A stretch of DNA of 50,719 nucleotides from Phytophthora quininea (GCA_011947345.1 JAAVTG010000021.1:1-50719); one strand, 5' to 3'; counted from the first letter of the stretch, positions 9,062-19,679 are shown. Translations and numbers: made by a program. The notes: a model not told the origin generated them from the letters alone.

Positions 9062-10417
9062 ATGTGCGCGCCAAACAAGACGGCTCCGCCGCCGCCCGCG
9101 AATTGGTACGACAACTGCCTCTGGCAGCCTAAGCTCATGTACGCCATCTCCAACGTGCAGCAGTCGTCGGTCGCCATCTTCCTGGCCGTTTACTACCAGC
9201 AGACCGCCGGCTTTTCCAAGGTGCAGATCGGACTGCTGCAGACGCTGCCCTGCATCTGCGCCATGGTGTCGCCTCCGATCTGGGGCGCGATCGCAGACTA
9301 CATCCACAACCAGCGTCTGGTGCACAACTTCTGCATCATCTCGGGTGGACTGCTCATGTTCTCCATCCAGTACTTCTACTGGTCCTACCATTGGACTCTA
9401 GCGGTGCTGGTGCTCGCCAACTTCCAGTCCATGCCTGCGGGTTCGCTCATGGACCACGCAGTGCTCGACATGATAGAGAAGGTCGGCGGTGAGTACGGCA
9501 AGCAACGTCTGTTTGGAGCAGTTGGTTGGGGCACCGGCGCGTACATTACGGGTCTGGCAGTTGCTGCTGCTGGCATTTCTTGGGCGTTCAACATCAGCAT
9601 CATTTTCATGTTCGCCTCGCTGCTGGTTCTGCGCACCATTCCACCGGTCAAGCACGGACATCATGAAGATAACCACTCGGCAATGGAGGAAGGCGGCAAG
9701 AGCGCCGGTGCTCCTTCTTTTGCCAACAACATGCGCCGTATCGGAGAAAAGAAGGACGTCATCATGCTGCTGCTTGTCGTGGTGTTCATGGGTCTCATGT
9801 ATGGCGTGCTGTCCAGTTTCCTGGCGCTCAACCTGTTCAACTTGTCCGGCGGCAACGCTCAGATTGTGGGCATTGCAATCATGTGCGAGACCATCTCCGA
9901 GCTGCCGGCGTTCTTCTTCTCGCACGCCATCATCAAGAAGCTCGGCACGGTGAAAGTCCTGCTGGTGTCCATTACAGCCTACGCGCTGCGGATCACGTAT
10001 TACTCGGTCATGACGAACGCCTGGAGCGCCATCCCGTTTGAGTTCTTGCATGGATGCACGTTTGGATTGGCTTGGGCTGCCTGCACGCAGTACATCTACG
10101 CCGCAGCACCTAAAGGGTGTGAAGGAACTGTCATGGGGCTTTTGAACGCGACCCAGAACGGATTGGCTCGTGCAGTGGGCACCATGGTGGGCGGTTATTT
10201 CTACCAGCATTACGGCGCACGCGTGATGTGGGCCGTCACCGACCTGGCAGTTCCGCTTGCACTCGTGTTCCTTGCTGCGTTTGCTTATCTCAAGAGCGAG
10301 AACGACGAGGTCCTTTCGGGTGAGGACGTAGAGGCGGAGGAGTCCGAGATGTTCTCGCCGCACCACCACTCGAAGGCAATCAACGCGAGTGGACCGTCGT
10401 ACGACGAGATTGAGTAG
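9062..10417 (+). CDS. Major facilitator superfamily permease, MFS_1-like (451 aa)
   Basis: Intact single-exon gene. The hydrophobic profile gives about 12 membrane segments in two halves of six, joined by a charged loop (HGHHEDNHSAMEEGGKSAG) near residues 200-220. The N-terminal half contains a loop like the MFS motif A after segment 2 (PIWGAIADYIHNQRLVHN) and an EKVGGEYGKQRLFGAVGWG loop typical of the MFS_1-like/LacY-nucleoside symporter group and MFSD6-type eukaryotic proteins. An acidic, His-rich cytoplasmic tail ends the protein. Substrate unknown; proton-coupled uptake of a small solute at the plasma membrane or an organelle is likely. It is the only clear non-family gene within the first 23 kb. 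Confidence 0.88.
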   Translation: MCAPNKTAPPPPANWYDNCLWQPKLMYAISNVQQSSVAIFLAVYYQQTAGFSKVQIGLLQTLPCICAMVSPPIWGAIADYIHNQRLVHNFCIISGGLLMFSIQYFYWSYHWTLAVLVLANFQSMPAGSLMDHAVLDMIEKVGGEYGKQRLFGAVGWGTGAYITGLAVAAAGISWAFNISIIFMFASLLVLRTIPPVKHGHHEDNHSAMEEGGKSAGAPSFANNMRRIGEKKDVIMLLLVVVFMGLMYGVLSSFLALNLFNLSGGNAQIVGIAIMCETISELPAFFFSHAIIKKLGTVKVLLVSITAYALRITYYSVMTNAWSAIPFEFLHGCTFGLAWAACTQYIYAAAPKGCEGTVMGLLNATQNGLARAVGTMVGGYFYQHYGARVMWAVTDLAVPLALVFLAAFAYLKSENDEVLSGEDVEAEESEMFSPHHHSKAINASGPSYDEIE

Positions 10418-10547
10418 GCAGCTAGCACGAGGTGGTCCCGTACAAATATACGTAGTGAACTTTCATATGAGTCTTTCACGGTCTCCGCCGAATTCAACCA
10501 CACAAAAGTGAACCGCTCTCGGCGTGAGCCAGCTGGCGGGCATTTCG

Positions 10548-10554
10548 CCATTCT
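10548..10554 (+). promoter_or_regulatory. Initiator-like CCATTCT before the gene at 10570
   Basis: CCATTCT matches YCAYTYY and lies only 15 bp before the ATG, implying a very short leader if it is used. A TCTCATC follows directly. Assigned by motif and position only. Confidence 0.35.
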
Positions 10555-10569
10555 GTCTCATCAGTCGAG

Positions 10570-11930
10570 ATGAACCAAGAATCGAAGCACGAGTACGCGT
10601 CGTTGACGCTCGAGGAGGCACTGGAGCTCCTCGGCAGTTGCGACGACCTGCTGCTCCTCGACGACGTCCATGACGAGCCCACGGACAGCTCAACGTCGAC
10701 GCCCAAGCCAAAGAAACGGGAGCGCAATCCCTTGAACGACGTGCGCCGACGCCAGCGGAGGAAGGCGGAGCGAGCGCAGCTGAAGCAGCAGGCGCAGGAG
10801 TACGAGGCGATACTGACGAGGCTACAGCGAGCGAGTGGAGATCGTCAGGCTATTGCCAGCGAAGCACTGGCAGAAACACCCGCAACGTCCACGTGGCTGC
10901 GCGCTGCAGTTGAGGAGGGGCGGAAAAGACTAGAAGCTGAAGATGTCAACGGGAAATTAAAGGCATTGCTGGTAGAGCGTCTGCAGATGACAGGGAAAAT
11001 CCGCGACGTCCTCAAACAGAAAGGAGCACAGCTGACGGTACGTTCCCCGCTGTGGAGAAATCTGCATTGTAGCAAGATATTGACCCCGTTAATTGATGCA
11101 GAAGATCGACCCTCTGATGGAGTTGTCGCTGTCACTCGAGCCCTCCCCATTGGAGTCGAGATTTATGGAGTACGCGATGACGTCGGCAGGTCTGCAGGGC
11201 GCGGTCCACCAAGCCTTTGACGCTACCGATTCCGTGCTGGGCTCCTTCTCGATGGATGCGTTTAGCTACGCTGAGTCGATCTCGAGGGTTAAGCGCGATC
11301 GTTCTGGCGGCACATGCGTAGAGCTCCTTACTACGACTCCTCTTGATTGCACACTTGAGGCAGCGAGAACGCTTCTGTGGGAGACGTTAATGAGCCAGCA
11401 GTGGCCAGAAGCGCAGACTCAATTCCACTTGAAGGTGCGTTACCACTGCCGTTGATGCACTAGTATTGAGACTGATGCTGTTGTATTTATCTTAGACAAA
11501 GGATTGCTCACCGCAGACTGTCGAGCTACGTTTCTCAATGAGTTTTGACTCCGCTACAGGCTCCCAAATGATGTTAGATGGCGCTACATTCCTCGAGAAG
11601 CACGATGAAAAGCACCGGACAGTGCTGGCATGGACATCACTGATTGTGCATCCGAGTGGGCACCTTCGATTTCGATCACACGGGTGGATTGTCATTATGA
11701 AGTCTACATCCGACCCGGAAACAGCCTCCTTGGTACGAACCTGCTGTCGGATTACAGCGGAATCGACAAAGACGAGCTTGTCGGCGCACCACAACAGCGA
11801 TGACCCGTATTGCTTGCAAACACGAAATGGCATCCTGAAATCCATGGGCACCCGCGTGAAGTTCAGACTCGAAGATGTCCAACAGCAACTGCTTGGCCAA
11901 GCAGGGCCCCAAGAGCTAATCACCGTTTGA
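10570..11930 (+). CDS. Compact bZIP-START family protein, three exons, intact (411 aa)
   Basis: Exons are 10570-11037, 11102-11434 and 11496-11930, with GT-AG phase-0 introns of 64 and 61 bp. The leader is acidic and leucine-rich (LTLEEALELLGSCDDLLLLD). The basic region (KKRERNPLNDVRRRQRRKAE) keeps N-x7-R, and the zipper runs through LKQQAQEYEAILTRLQ. The second coiled coil is WLRAAVEEGRKRLEAEDVN. The START-like part contains TTPLDCTLEAARTLL, HRTVLAWTSLIVHP and the strand FRSHGWIVIMK. It ends in a helix with QQLLGQ. This is the best intact example of the compact architecture and a good reference for the broken paralogs on either side. Confidence 0.8.
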
Positions 11931-12052
11931 CATCTGGATTTCACAAGAAAGCACGACAGATTATGCAAAAACAACTGCATAATCTGCTGGCCTCGACCGC
12001 TTCTCCCTCGCACTTGCACACAATCCAACCTCCTTCCAATCTGCCGGAGACC

Positions 12053-13380
12053 ATGCACCTGCCCATGACGCTAGACGACTCGAATGTGCTGTCAGAGATG
12101 CTGACGCTTCTGAACGACAGCAACGACAGCGACACGAGCTCATCCGCGTCGACGCCACCGACTCCTCTACCTGCAAAAACTGCCAAGCCCAAGAAAGACC
12201 GTAGACGGAAAGAGGGCCCTGTCGTGTACTCCACCGATCTGCAACGCCGGAAGAAGGCCGAACTACGGTCGCTGCGAGCCGAGTCGCAGCATTTAAACGC
12301 AAAGCTGCAGCAGCTGCTTCAGTCTCGCCTGCACCGCATCGCGGCACCTCCAGAGGTTGGTGGCCAACACGGAAGCGCTAATGGGAGCGCTTGGTACAGT
12401 CTCGCCATTATCGAGAGCGAGAAACGCGAGCGCTCGGAACGCACCAACCGTGAGCTGAAAGAACTCATGGCAAAGCAGCTCAAGCTTCACACGTCCATCC
12501 GAAGGCTGCTAGAACGGAGTGATGCGGCTAAGGTTCGCGTTCCTGTGTTTGTGTGTCGTGACTGTGCTTCTCACCGAGATCGTGATCGCAGGGAATAGAG
12601 ATCGTGCTTAAAGCTGAGCCAACCGCCGACTACGCTCTCCGCCAAGTCGATTTCAGTGAGCACATACTCGTTGAGCTGGCACAAAGCTTGGACAAGTTGC
12701 GCTTGCAGGCTGACCGCGTCATTCCGACCGTCGGCGACGCATTGGCGGTAAGTTGTCGTAGTCAACACAAACACCATCATACTCGCCATTATTGCGTCGA
12801 AACGAGCTCAGTCACACCGATGGCGTGCGGAGTGCAGCGAGCTGGTGAACTTCTGTGGCATCACATTACGACCAAGAAGAACAAGGATGCCGAGAAGTCT
12901 TTTCGCTTTGTACGTCAACGTCTGACCGAAGCTCATATCTTCGTCTGACTCGCCTTTTGTGTGCTGCAGGTTCGGACAAGGGATTCCGATTGTCTCGAGC
13001 GAAACTGTATGGCCTCTCTACGTGATGGCAACGATTCGCTTTTGCACCTTGACGGTGTGAATATTGTTCGCAAGTACAATGAGGCAAACCGGATCATGTT
13101 GGTAGGAACGACCACGTGGTTTCTGCCCGCAGCAGGACTTCAATTTGAAGATCACCACTGGACGATCATATCACCGTCGCCGACGGATCCTGCGAGCTCT
13201 GTGGTTCAAAGCTGTTACCAGCTACAAGTTAAGAACGTCGACTTTGCATCCGTCGTGCAAGCAGATTTTGAGCATGCACAGGAGGTGGTGATGACCTCAA
13301 TAGGCCAAAAGTTGCGGTATGTACTGCTGCGGCAGCAAAACGCACTGCTCGAGGCCGCAAACCCAGTAGCTACCTTATAA
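12053..13380 (+). CDS. Compact zipper-START family protein, three exons, intact (402 aa)
   Basis: Exons are 12053-12532, 12592-12909 and 12970-13380, with introns of 59 and 60 bp, GT-AG and phase 0. The ATG at 12053 (MHLPMTLDDSNVLSEML) gives the family leader; in-frame ATGs upstream (11963) are possible, since the frame is open into the preceding gene. The basic stretch (GPVVYSTDLQRRKKAELRSL) aligns with the canonical gene at 2981, but Pro replaces the invariant Asn and Gln the paired Arg. This predicts weak or altered DNA contact. The second coiled coil is WYSLAIIESEKRERSERTN. START-like signatures include SSVTPMACGVQRAGELLWH, RIMLVGTTTWFLP and LQFEDHHWTII, ending RQQNALLEAA. Confidence 0.78.
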
Positions 13381-13510
13381 CATTCAAGGCAAAGTAAATT
13401 CAACCGTGATTTTGACATGTGGCGCGTGAACACTGCAACTGCATAATCTCGTCCCGTGGGCATAGACTTTATCGGGTCATTCGACAATATACAGGTCAAG
13501 CAACAGACAG

Positions 13511-14660
13511 ATGAACAGTGATCAAGCACCAGAAAGCTTCATTGCATCACCAACAGAAAACAACATGTCATATTCAACAATGATCCAGCGCCGAAAGAAA
13601 GCTGAAATTATTAGACTTCGACAACAGGTCGAGGAGCTAGAACAGCTCCTGTGCGGGTTACAACATCGTCATCGGAGCCAGTCGTCAAAGGAGGAGCAGC
13701 AGTGTAGCTGGTTCGATCGAGCAATGACCGAGAAGCGGCGACAGCTCCACTCGGAAAAAGTCAATCAGACCTTGAAAGGCATTCTGAGGCAGCGACAGCA
13801 CATTGAAAGGGCTTTTAGCACTGCTTTAATGAAAAGGGATCTTCTCAAGGTACGCACACGTGGTGCCGCGTATCGCTACAGAACTGACAACGTTATACGA
13901 CACAGGGATTGGATTTTGTCGCCCAACTTCACCCCATGACCGACAAAGCACTGCCAGTATTTGCTTTCAGCGATGTTGTTTTGACAGGCTTGGCTGCGAA
14001 TGTAGCGGATTTATACACCAAAGTGGATTTGGTGATTCCGCCACAGAGCACCGCCTCGGTGATTTCAAGTCGGACTTGCAAGCGCCGAACGGAAGCCCTT
14101 GGCGATATGATTGAGTCAAGCTCCACGACTGTGTTGAGTTGCGACGTCAATGACGCTGCAAATTTGTTTTGGATTAACACCACCACAAAGTCTGACGACT
14201 CCGACAAAACGTTCCGCTTCGTAAGTTTAATCTTCTGAAGACTTGCAGCGATTTGGTTCTAATCACCGTGTTATGTCGCTCAGGAACGCTTGAAAGGCTC
14301 CACAGTAATGGAGAGAAACTGCGTCCTGAACATAAAGACTTCGGGGCAGGATCTCGTTGTTACAGGAACAAACATAATCCGCAGATTCGATGCTGCTGAT
14401 CTAGCTGCATTCGTCGGTATGACAACGTGGCTGCTTCCAGAGGAAGGACTCCGATTCGAGGATCGACTGTGGACTCGAATTGCTCCTGGGCTGGAAAATG
14501 CCTCCGTGATGCAAAGTTGCTATCAAATTCGCACAGCAAGATCAAACCAAGGCGTTGCAACTTACAAGGAAAAGTTACCCTCGCTGCTCTCAGCGAAAAG
14601 CTTCGCCACGTCATGGACAAACAGCAAAACTTCATGTTGGACCGGTGTGGATTGCATTAA
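13511..14660 (+). CDS. Compact zipper-START family protein, three exons, late frameshift (about 343 aa corrected)
   Basis: Exons are 13511-13849, 13906-14220 and 14284-14660, with introns of 56 and 63 bp. The leader is very short. The basic region (NNMSYSTMIQRRKKAEIIRL) keeps the Asn but has Gln for the paired Arg, as in the gene at 12053, its closest relative here. The second coiled coil is WFDRAMTEKRRQLHSEKVN. The START-like part shows AAFVGMTTWLLP, LRFEDRLWTRIAP and VMQSCYQIRTA. At the AAAA run 14570-14573 the frame must change for the family C-terminus (VTLAALSEKLRHVMDKQQNF) to be read. Otherwise a foreign-looking tail runs to 14760, across the convergent gene. One missing A is the simplest reading. 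Confidence 0.7.
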
Positions 14661-14726
14661 ACATCACGAAAAAAATAATCTGCTAAATGCAAAAACATAC
14701 ATGTTGTCCCTTTGGACTTGGAGCAA

Positions 14727-16232
14727 TCAGTTGCCATTTTTGTGGCGCTGCACCGCCTGATCCAACAAGATGTTTTCAATCATCTCGTTACTTGCGTTGA
14801 TATTGGCAGCCGTAGCATTCAGCACGAACTCAGTAAGAGCTCCGGCCTTGACATCGTCATTCAGCGTCTGGTCGGACAGATCGGGCGTGATGATGTAGCA
14901 CGTCTGCACCAGCGTGAAGTCCTCGTCATCAGTGCCTTGGGCGCGCGGCTTAATGACGACGTAACCTTTCTCTTCGAAATGAATACCAGCAAAACGCTTG
15001 TTGGAGAACTCGAGCGGCTCAATGTGCGACCGCCACACAACCACCACTCGCTCTTCCTCCACGTATCGGCGCAGGATTTGCTTCACCTTGAATTCTGCCG
15101 TTGTGTTTGTCTTTGCGTCGAACATCTCCATGCCGAACGACTCGACCATCGTATCCTCCGTCGACTCGATCGTGCCAGCCGACTTGGAGTGATACCAGCG
15201 GTACGGAACGTCGTTCGTTCCCTTGAAGTGCTGCCACACCGCCTCACCTGTTGCGTGCATGCCAAACGGCAGCATTTTGTTGGCAAAGATTTCCAGATAC
15301 ATACCGTTCACACCGTCGCGCATTTGAGCATCGCTCTTCGGAGCTTCGGTCCGACCGAGCCCATTGGCCTCGAATACTGCGTCCACTTCACGATAAGAAG
15401 CCTCAACTCCGGCAAGTAGAGCTTCGAAGATCTTGGCGTCCACCACAGGGTCCGATATCGGCATCTGGGTGCGTTTGGTGCGCTTGTTGCTGCCGCAAGA
15501 CTCCATCGCACGCAGTACCGTACGCTTCTTGAGGATCTGCTCCATACTCTTGGCGATCTTGATCTGTCCTTCCAGCACCATTTTGAGCCGCGCATTCTCT
15601 CGCTCGGATTTCACCCGACGCGCTAGCTGTCGCTCGCACATTTTCTCCCACACACGCGGCACACCGTCGCCATCGAAGTGGCTGCTCTGACTTTCAGGCA
15701 AGGCGGGAGATGCAGCTCTCAGAGAGAGTAAAGTCGCACCGGAGCTCTTGATTTCTTGTAGCCGCTGCAGCTCCAGCTCCATGTCGGTCACTTTCGTACG
15801 CAGGTACGCCAGCTCCAACTTGCGCTCGTCGCGGGCCTTGTTGGGGTTGTAGCCGAGGGGTTTCTTGCGCACATACGGCTTCTTCTGTGTGGCCTTGGGT
15901 GGCAGTAGTGCGGCTGCCTGTGGCGCGGGGCTTGGGGCTACTTGGCGACCTTTAAACCGCCGCTGAGTGGCCCGCTTGATAGCGGCGACAGTGCCCAAGC
16001 TGAAGCCTCTGGACGACTGCGCCGTCTTGTCCGCAAGGGGAGGGAGCTGCGCGCTCAGCGCGTCCAGCACTTCGCCAGCCTCGGGGTCGTCTAGCGACGG
16101 CAGTGCGGGAGCGTCATCGTTATCTCCATCGTCTTTGTTCTCGGCTTGATTCAGACTCGCTTCCTGTTGGTCGACGAAAGCCAACGCTGCCGCCAAAGTC
16201 TCCTCAGCCTCAGCATCCAGCAAGAACGCCAT
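14727..16232 (-). CDS. Large zipper-START family protein, single exon, intact (501 aa)
   Basis: Starts at the ATG at 16232 (MAFLLDAEAEETLAAALAF); the frame is open slightly upstream but without another ATG. Acidic leader, then a basic/zipper segment at about residues 125-165 (NPNKARDERKLELAYLRTKV, TDMELELQRLQ). The second coiled coil is at about 205-250 (WEKMCERQLARRVKSEREN, ARLKMVLEGQIKIAKSMEQ). START-like domain from about 285: REVDAVFEANGLGR, GMYLEIFANKMLPFGM, FKVKQILRRYVEEERVVVVW, EEKGYVVIKPR, LVQTCYIITPDL, and a final helix IENILLDQAV. It is convergent with the preceding gene (66 bp apart). Function inferred as a ligand-sensing regulator. It is the cleanest full-length member of the large subfamily, with no intron. 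Confidence 0.82.
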   Translation of the reverse strand: MAFLLDAEAEETLAAALAFVDQQEASLNQAENKDDGDNDDAPALPSLDDPEAGEVLDALSAQLPPLADKTAQSSRGFSLGTVAAIKRATQRRFKGRQVAPSPAPQAAALLPPKATQKKPYVRKKPLGYNPNKARDERKLELAYLRTKVTDMELELQRLQEIKSSGATLLSLRAASPALPESQSSHFDGDGVPRVWEKMCERQLARRVKSERENARLKMVLEGQIKIAKSMEQILKKRTVLRAMESCGSNKRTKRTQMPISDPVVDAKIFEALLAGVEASYREVDAVFEANGLGRTEAPKSDAQMRDGVNGMYLEIFANKMLPFGMHATGEAVWQHFKGTNDVPYRWYHSKSAGTIESTEDTMVESFGMEMFDAKTNTTAEFKVKQILRRYVEEERVVVVWRSHIEPLEFSNKRFAGIHFEEKGYVVIKPRAQGTDDEDFTLVQTCYIITPDLSDQTLNDDVKAGALTEFVLNATAANINASNEMIENILLDQAVQRHKNGN

Positions 16233-16396
16233 GACGGTCTTCTCTCGTTTGTTTTCGACTGCCACTTCGAGAATGTGCAGCAAATCGCGGCATGGGGATC
16301 CGTCGAGATTCTTGTGGTCTACGTGATCCGGGATTGCCTCACCGTGAGCAAAGTTCGATCAAGGCTGAGCAAGTGCAACGTCTACTAGTATGTCAT

Positions 16397-17959
16397 TTAG
16401 GCGCAGTGCGCTTGTGCCTTGTGGCGCTTTGAGAGGCCCTGCTCCAGCAGCACGTTCTCAATCAGCTCCTGGTTGAACGTCGTGTTGAGCGCCACGACGT
16501 TCAGCACAAACTCGGTGAAATCCCCAGCGGCTGTAAAGTCGATGTTGAAGCCTGCCGCCATTTGCGGAGACGCGAGACTGCACATTTGCAGGATCGTAAA
16601 TTGACCGTGCTCGGCGCTGATGGTCGTCGGCCGCCTGGTCACCACGTAGCCCTTGTCGACATAGCCAAAGCTGTTGAACGGCGAGTTGGCCTGGTCCAGC
16701 GCTTGCCCGATGGACACCCACACGACGACCTCTCGATCCGACTCCACGTAGCGTCGGTGCACCTGCTTCACGCGGAAATCTGCCTTTGTGGTCTTGCCGA
16801 TGAATTCCATCGTGAAGGACTCGATCACGGTGTCCGAGACTCGCTCAAGCGGCTGCAAAAGCGCAATGCAGTTAGAATGCGTCCACCGACCACGCAGCAG
16901 TCGATGGTTTCGTACCTTGGTGGCGTTTTCGTACACGGTGCCGCGATGTTTGTTGTTGCCTTTGAAGTGATTCCACACGGCAGCTGCCACCGCCTCGTAG
17001 CCGAAAGGCAGCACCTTGTTCGCGAACACGTCCAGATACATCCCGCTGGCACCTTCACGCATTCTCGCGTCCCTGCATGGCGTGTCTAGTCCCAGCAGCC
17101 CGTTCGTACTAAAGACGGCGTCTAGCTCGGCGTAAGCTGTTTCCACGCTGGCAAGAAGCTCCTCAAAGGTATCCTTGTCGATCAATAGGTCTAGTGTCGA
17201 GCCCTGGGAGAGGTAGTCTTCCGAAGAGTCAACCACGTCGGCACATCCAGATACCTGCTGTCGTGCTCGCTTCTGCAGCAACGTCTCCATGCTCTTTGCC
17301 AGCTTCACTTGGCTCTCGAGTACCAGCTTCAGCCTTGCATTCTCGCGCTCTGACTTTTCTCGTCGTTTCTGCTGGCGGGTAGCAATATCTCGCCAAATGT
17401 GTGGAGTTGTGCTGGATGACATGGGCGAGCTGGGGCACGATGCAGTTAAGGCTCTTGGTGGAGTGGGAAGAGGCCTCTCGTGGCCTCGTGCACGCACACG
17501 ACGGCGCATCGCTTCCAGTTCCGACTCCATCTGCTCCACCTTGGTCTTTAAGTACGCCAGCTCGTGCTTGCGTTCGTTGCGCGCTCGGTTTGGGTTCGCC
17601 TTGACTCGACGCTTGGGCCTGGCCAGACTAGTGATCGGCCCTCTCGATCGTGATGCTTGAGATCCTTGATTGGTAACGGTGGAAGACGCCACGTTTGCCA
17701 CCATCGGCGGTAATGGAGCCGGCAAGACGACTCCAGAGACGGTCGTAAATGCATTGGCATCATTCTCGTGGTCCGAGGAAGAGGACAGCGTCTCCAAAAG
17801 CAGTCGGTTAAGCTCCAAATCCAGCTGAGTCTCTCCGAGTTTGGCGAGGTCCTCCCCAGGCGTTGGTGTGTCGGCGGAGGGTAGCGCTGGGGACGCCTCC
17901 ACGAAGGACAGCGCCGCCTCCAGCACTTCGGCTTCGTCGTCCTGCAGCAGCAACGGCAT
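16397..17959 (-). CDS. Large zipper-START family protein with a 63-bp in-frame intron (499 aa spliced)
   Basis: Starts at the ATG at 17959 (MPLLLQDDEAEVLEAALSFV). Basic/zipper segment: KRRVKANPNRARNERKHELA, then a zipper (LKTKVEQMESELEAM). Second coiled coil: WRDIATRQQKRREKSEREN, then LKLVLESQVKLAKSMETLL. START-like: TAYAELDAVFSTNGLLGLD, GMYLDVFANKVLPFGY, FRVKQVHRRYVESDREVVVW, VDKGYVVTRRP, ILQMCSLASPQM and IENVLLEQGL. The sequence 16853-16915 is an intron (GTACGA...TTTTGCAG) with a CTAAC branch site. It has no stop and a multiple-of-three length, so retention would insert 21 residues after YENATK. The paralog at 18077-19679 has an intron at the same point. Confidence 0.82.
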   Translation of the reverse strand: MPLLLQDDEAEVLEAALSFVEASPALPSADTPTPGEDLAKLGETQLDLELNRLLLETLSSSSDHENDANAFTTVSGVVLPAPLPPMVANVASSTVTNQGSQASRSRGPITSLARPKRRVKANPNRARNERKHELAYLKTKVEQMESELEAMRRRVRARGHERPLPTPPRALTASCPSSPMSSSTTPHIWRDIATRQQKRREKSERENARLKLVLESQVKLAKSMETLLQKRARQQVSGCADVVDSSEDYLSQGSTLDLLIDKDTFEELLASVETAYAELDAVFSTNGLLGLDTPCRDARMREGASGMYLDVFANKVLPFGYEAVAAAVWNHFKGNNKHRGTVYENATKVRNHRLLRGRWTHSNCIALLQPLERVSDTVIESFTMEFIGKTTKADFRVKQVHRRYVESDREVVVWVSIGQALDQANSPFNSFGYVDKGYVVTRRPTTISAEHGQFTILQMCSLASPQMAAGFNIDFTAAGDFTEFVLNVVALNTTFNQELIENVLLEQGLSKRHKAQAHCA

Positions 17960-18076
17960 GGCTTGCAGCAGGGCTTCGAATGCTCAAACAGGCAATTTGG
18001 TCTGCTTTGGTTCTACCCAATTGTTTAGGTCATGTTGGCAGCAATGTAATGCACAGGGAATGCAATTGAAAAGCCC

Positions 18077-19679
18077 TCAGGGGCATGCTAGTTCGACCTT
18101 GTGCTCAAGCGACTGGTCTAGAAGCATGTTCTCAATGAGCTGCTGGCTAGACGTGATGGTCGCCACCATGAAGCTGAGCACGAACTCGGTGAAGGTGCCG
18201 ACCGTCGAGAGGTCAAACGAACCTCCTTCTGCCATTTGAGGCGACACCAAGCAGCACATCTGCAGCAGCGAAAACTCGCTGCGACCCCGCGGGCGCTTGA
18301 TAACTACGTACCCTTTCTCGCGGAAGCCGAAGCTCGCGAAAGGAGACTTGGACTTTGAGTTTTCAAGCGCCGAGGCGGTCGAGACCCAAACGACGACCTG
18401 TCGATCCGGCTCCACGTATCGTCGAACTACCTGCTTTACGCGGAAATCAGCAGCCAAATCGTTGGCAAGAAACTCCATCGCAAACACCTCCGCAACCGTG
18501 TCCGACGACGACTCAAGGTCCTAAGCAGGCAAAAGGTTTAGAATCACAAAATGCTACAACCAGTAGCAGTCCCAGTCGTACCCTGGAGAAATTCTCGTAG
18601 AGGTTGCCGCGGTGTTTCTCGCTGCCTCGGAAGTGCCTCCACGCCGCAGCCGCCGCCGTATCAAAATCAAAAGGCAACACTTTGTTTGTAAAAATGTCCA
18701 CATACATCCCCTCGGGGCCTTCACGCATCTGCGCATTCGTGCACGGTGTTTCTAAGAATTTGAGTCCGTTCGCGGTGAGGACTTCATCGACCTCCCCGTA
18801 CGCAGAGTCAGCACGGTCAAGTAGAGAATCGTACGTCTCTTTGTCGAGGAGCAGGTCCAGCGAGGAGCCCTGCACGGCACAACCAACCCCGTTGCCCATG
18901 ACTCCATTGAAACCTGCCAACTGCTGGCGTGTTCGTCGTTGCATCACTGACTCCATACTCTTTGCCAATTTAATTTGGCTCTCAAGAACCAGTTTCAAGC
19001 GTGCGTTCTCGCGCTCCGCCTTCTCTCGTCGTAGCTGCTGGGCAGCAGCCATGTCTCGCCAAACTGGAGGCGTGCATTGAGCATTAACGATCGACTCGGA
19101 TGCAGCCGCAGAGTTGGCCGGGTCTTTAGCTTCGATGTACTGCTGGCGCAGTGTGTTGAGTTGCTCCTCCATTTGCTTGACTTTGTTGCGCAAGTAGGCT
19201 AGCTCATTCTTGCGGTTGTCACGTGCTCTGTTCGGGTTCAATCGGATCCGTCGTTTAGTCTTGCCACTAGCTGGTGCATCACCATTGCGGGATCCTTTGC
19301 GGGCTGATTCATTCTTAGCGATTGAACTGGTTTGAACGATTGCTTTCTCCTGCTTGATCAGTGCGTCTGCCGACGGAGCCTTGCCTGCTGGGGAACCCTT
19401 TCCAACCTCGCCTCCTGAAGTCGCGCGGGGCGATCCGGAGAGCCCCACCTCCAACAGTAGACTCTCCAGCTCTTCGTCGTCGATAGCGTCGCCCACTCCA
19501 GTCATCGCGCTGCTAGTAGCAGGTTCCATCGTGGGTGCCGCTGTCAAACGGGAGCCATGGAACGGCATCTGGGCCTGATGCAGCGCATGAGGATCCTCGG
19601 ACGGTTGCGGGAAGGTGTCGACGTAGGACAGCGCGGCCTCCAACGCCTCCACCTCGTCGTCGTGAAGCAGCAGCGCCAT
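18077..19679 (-). CDS. Large zipper-START family protein, two exons, intact (513 aa)
   Basis: Exon 1 is 18582-19679, exon 2 is 18077-18520. The 61-bp phase-0 intron (18521-18581) is GTACGA...GCTTAG with a CTAAAC branch-like site. Leader MALLLHDDEVEALEAALSYV; Ser/Ala-rich linker; basic/zipper segment RRIRLNPNRARDNRKNELAY, LRNKVKQMEEQLNTL. Second coiled coil WRDMAAAQQLRREKAEREN. START-like: GEVDEVLTANGLKFLE, GMYVDIFTNKVLPFDF, RHFRGSEKHRGNLYENFSR (splice site), FRVKQVVRRYVEPDRQVVVW, EKGYVVIKRPRGR, LLQMCCLVSPQM, and IENMLLDQSL. Closest relatives here are the genes at 16397, 26714 and 28683. It is divergent from the gene at 20125, with 445 bp between starts. Confidence 0.82.

Noticed and set aside
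9398..10369. Long minus-strand frame (323 codons) opposite the MFS gene
   Set aside because: It is the complement of a high-GC coding region; His/Arg/Gln-rich, no domain, and the plus-strand permease explains the sequence fully.
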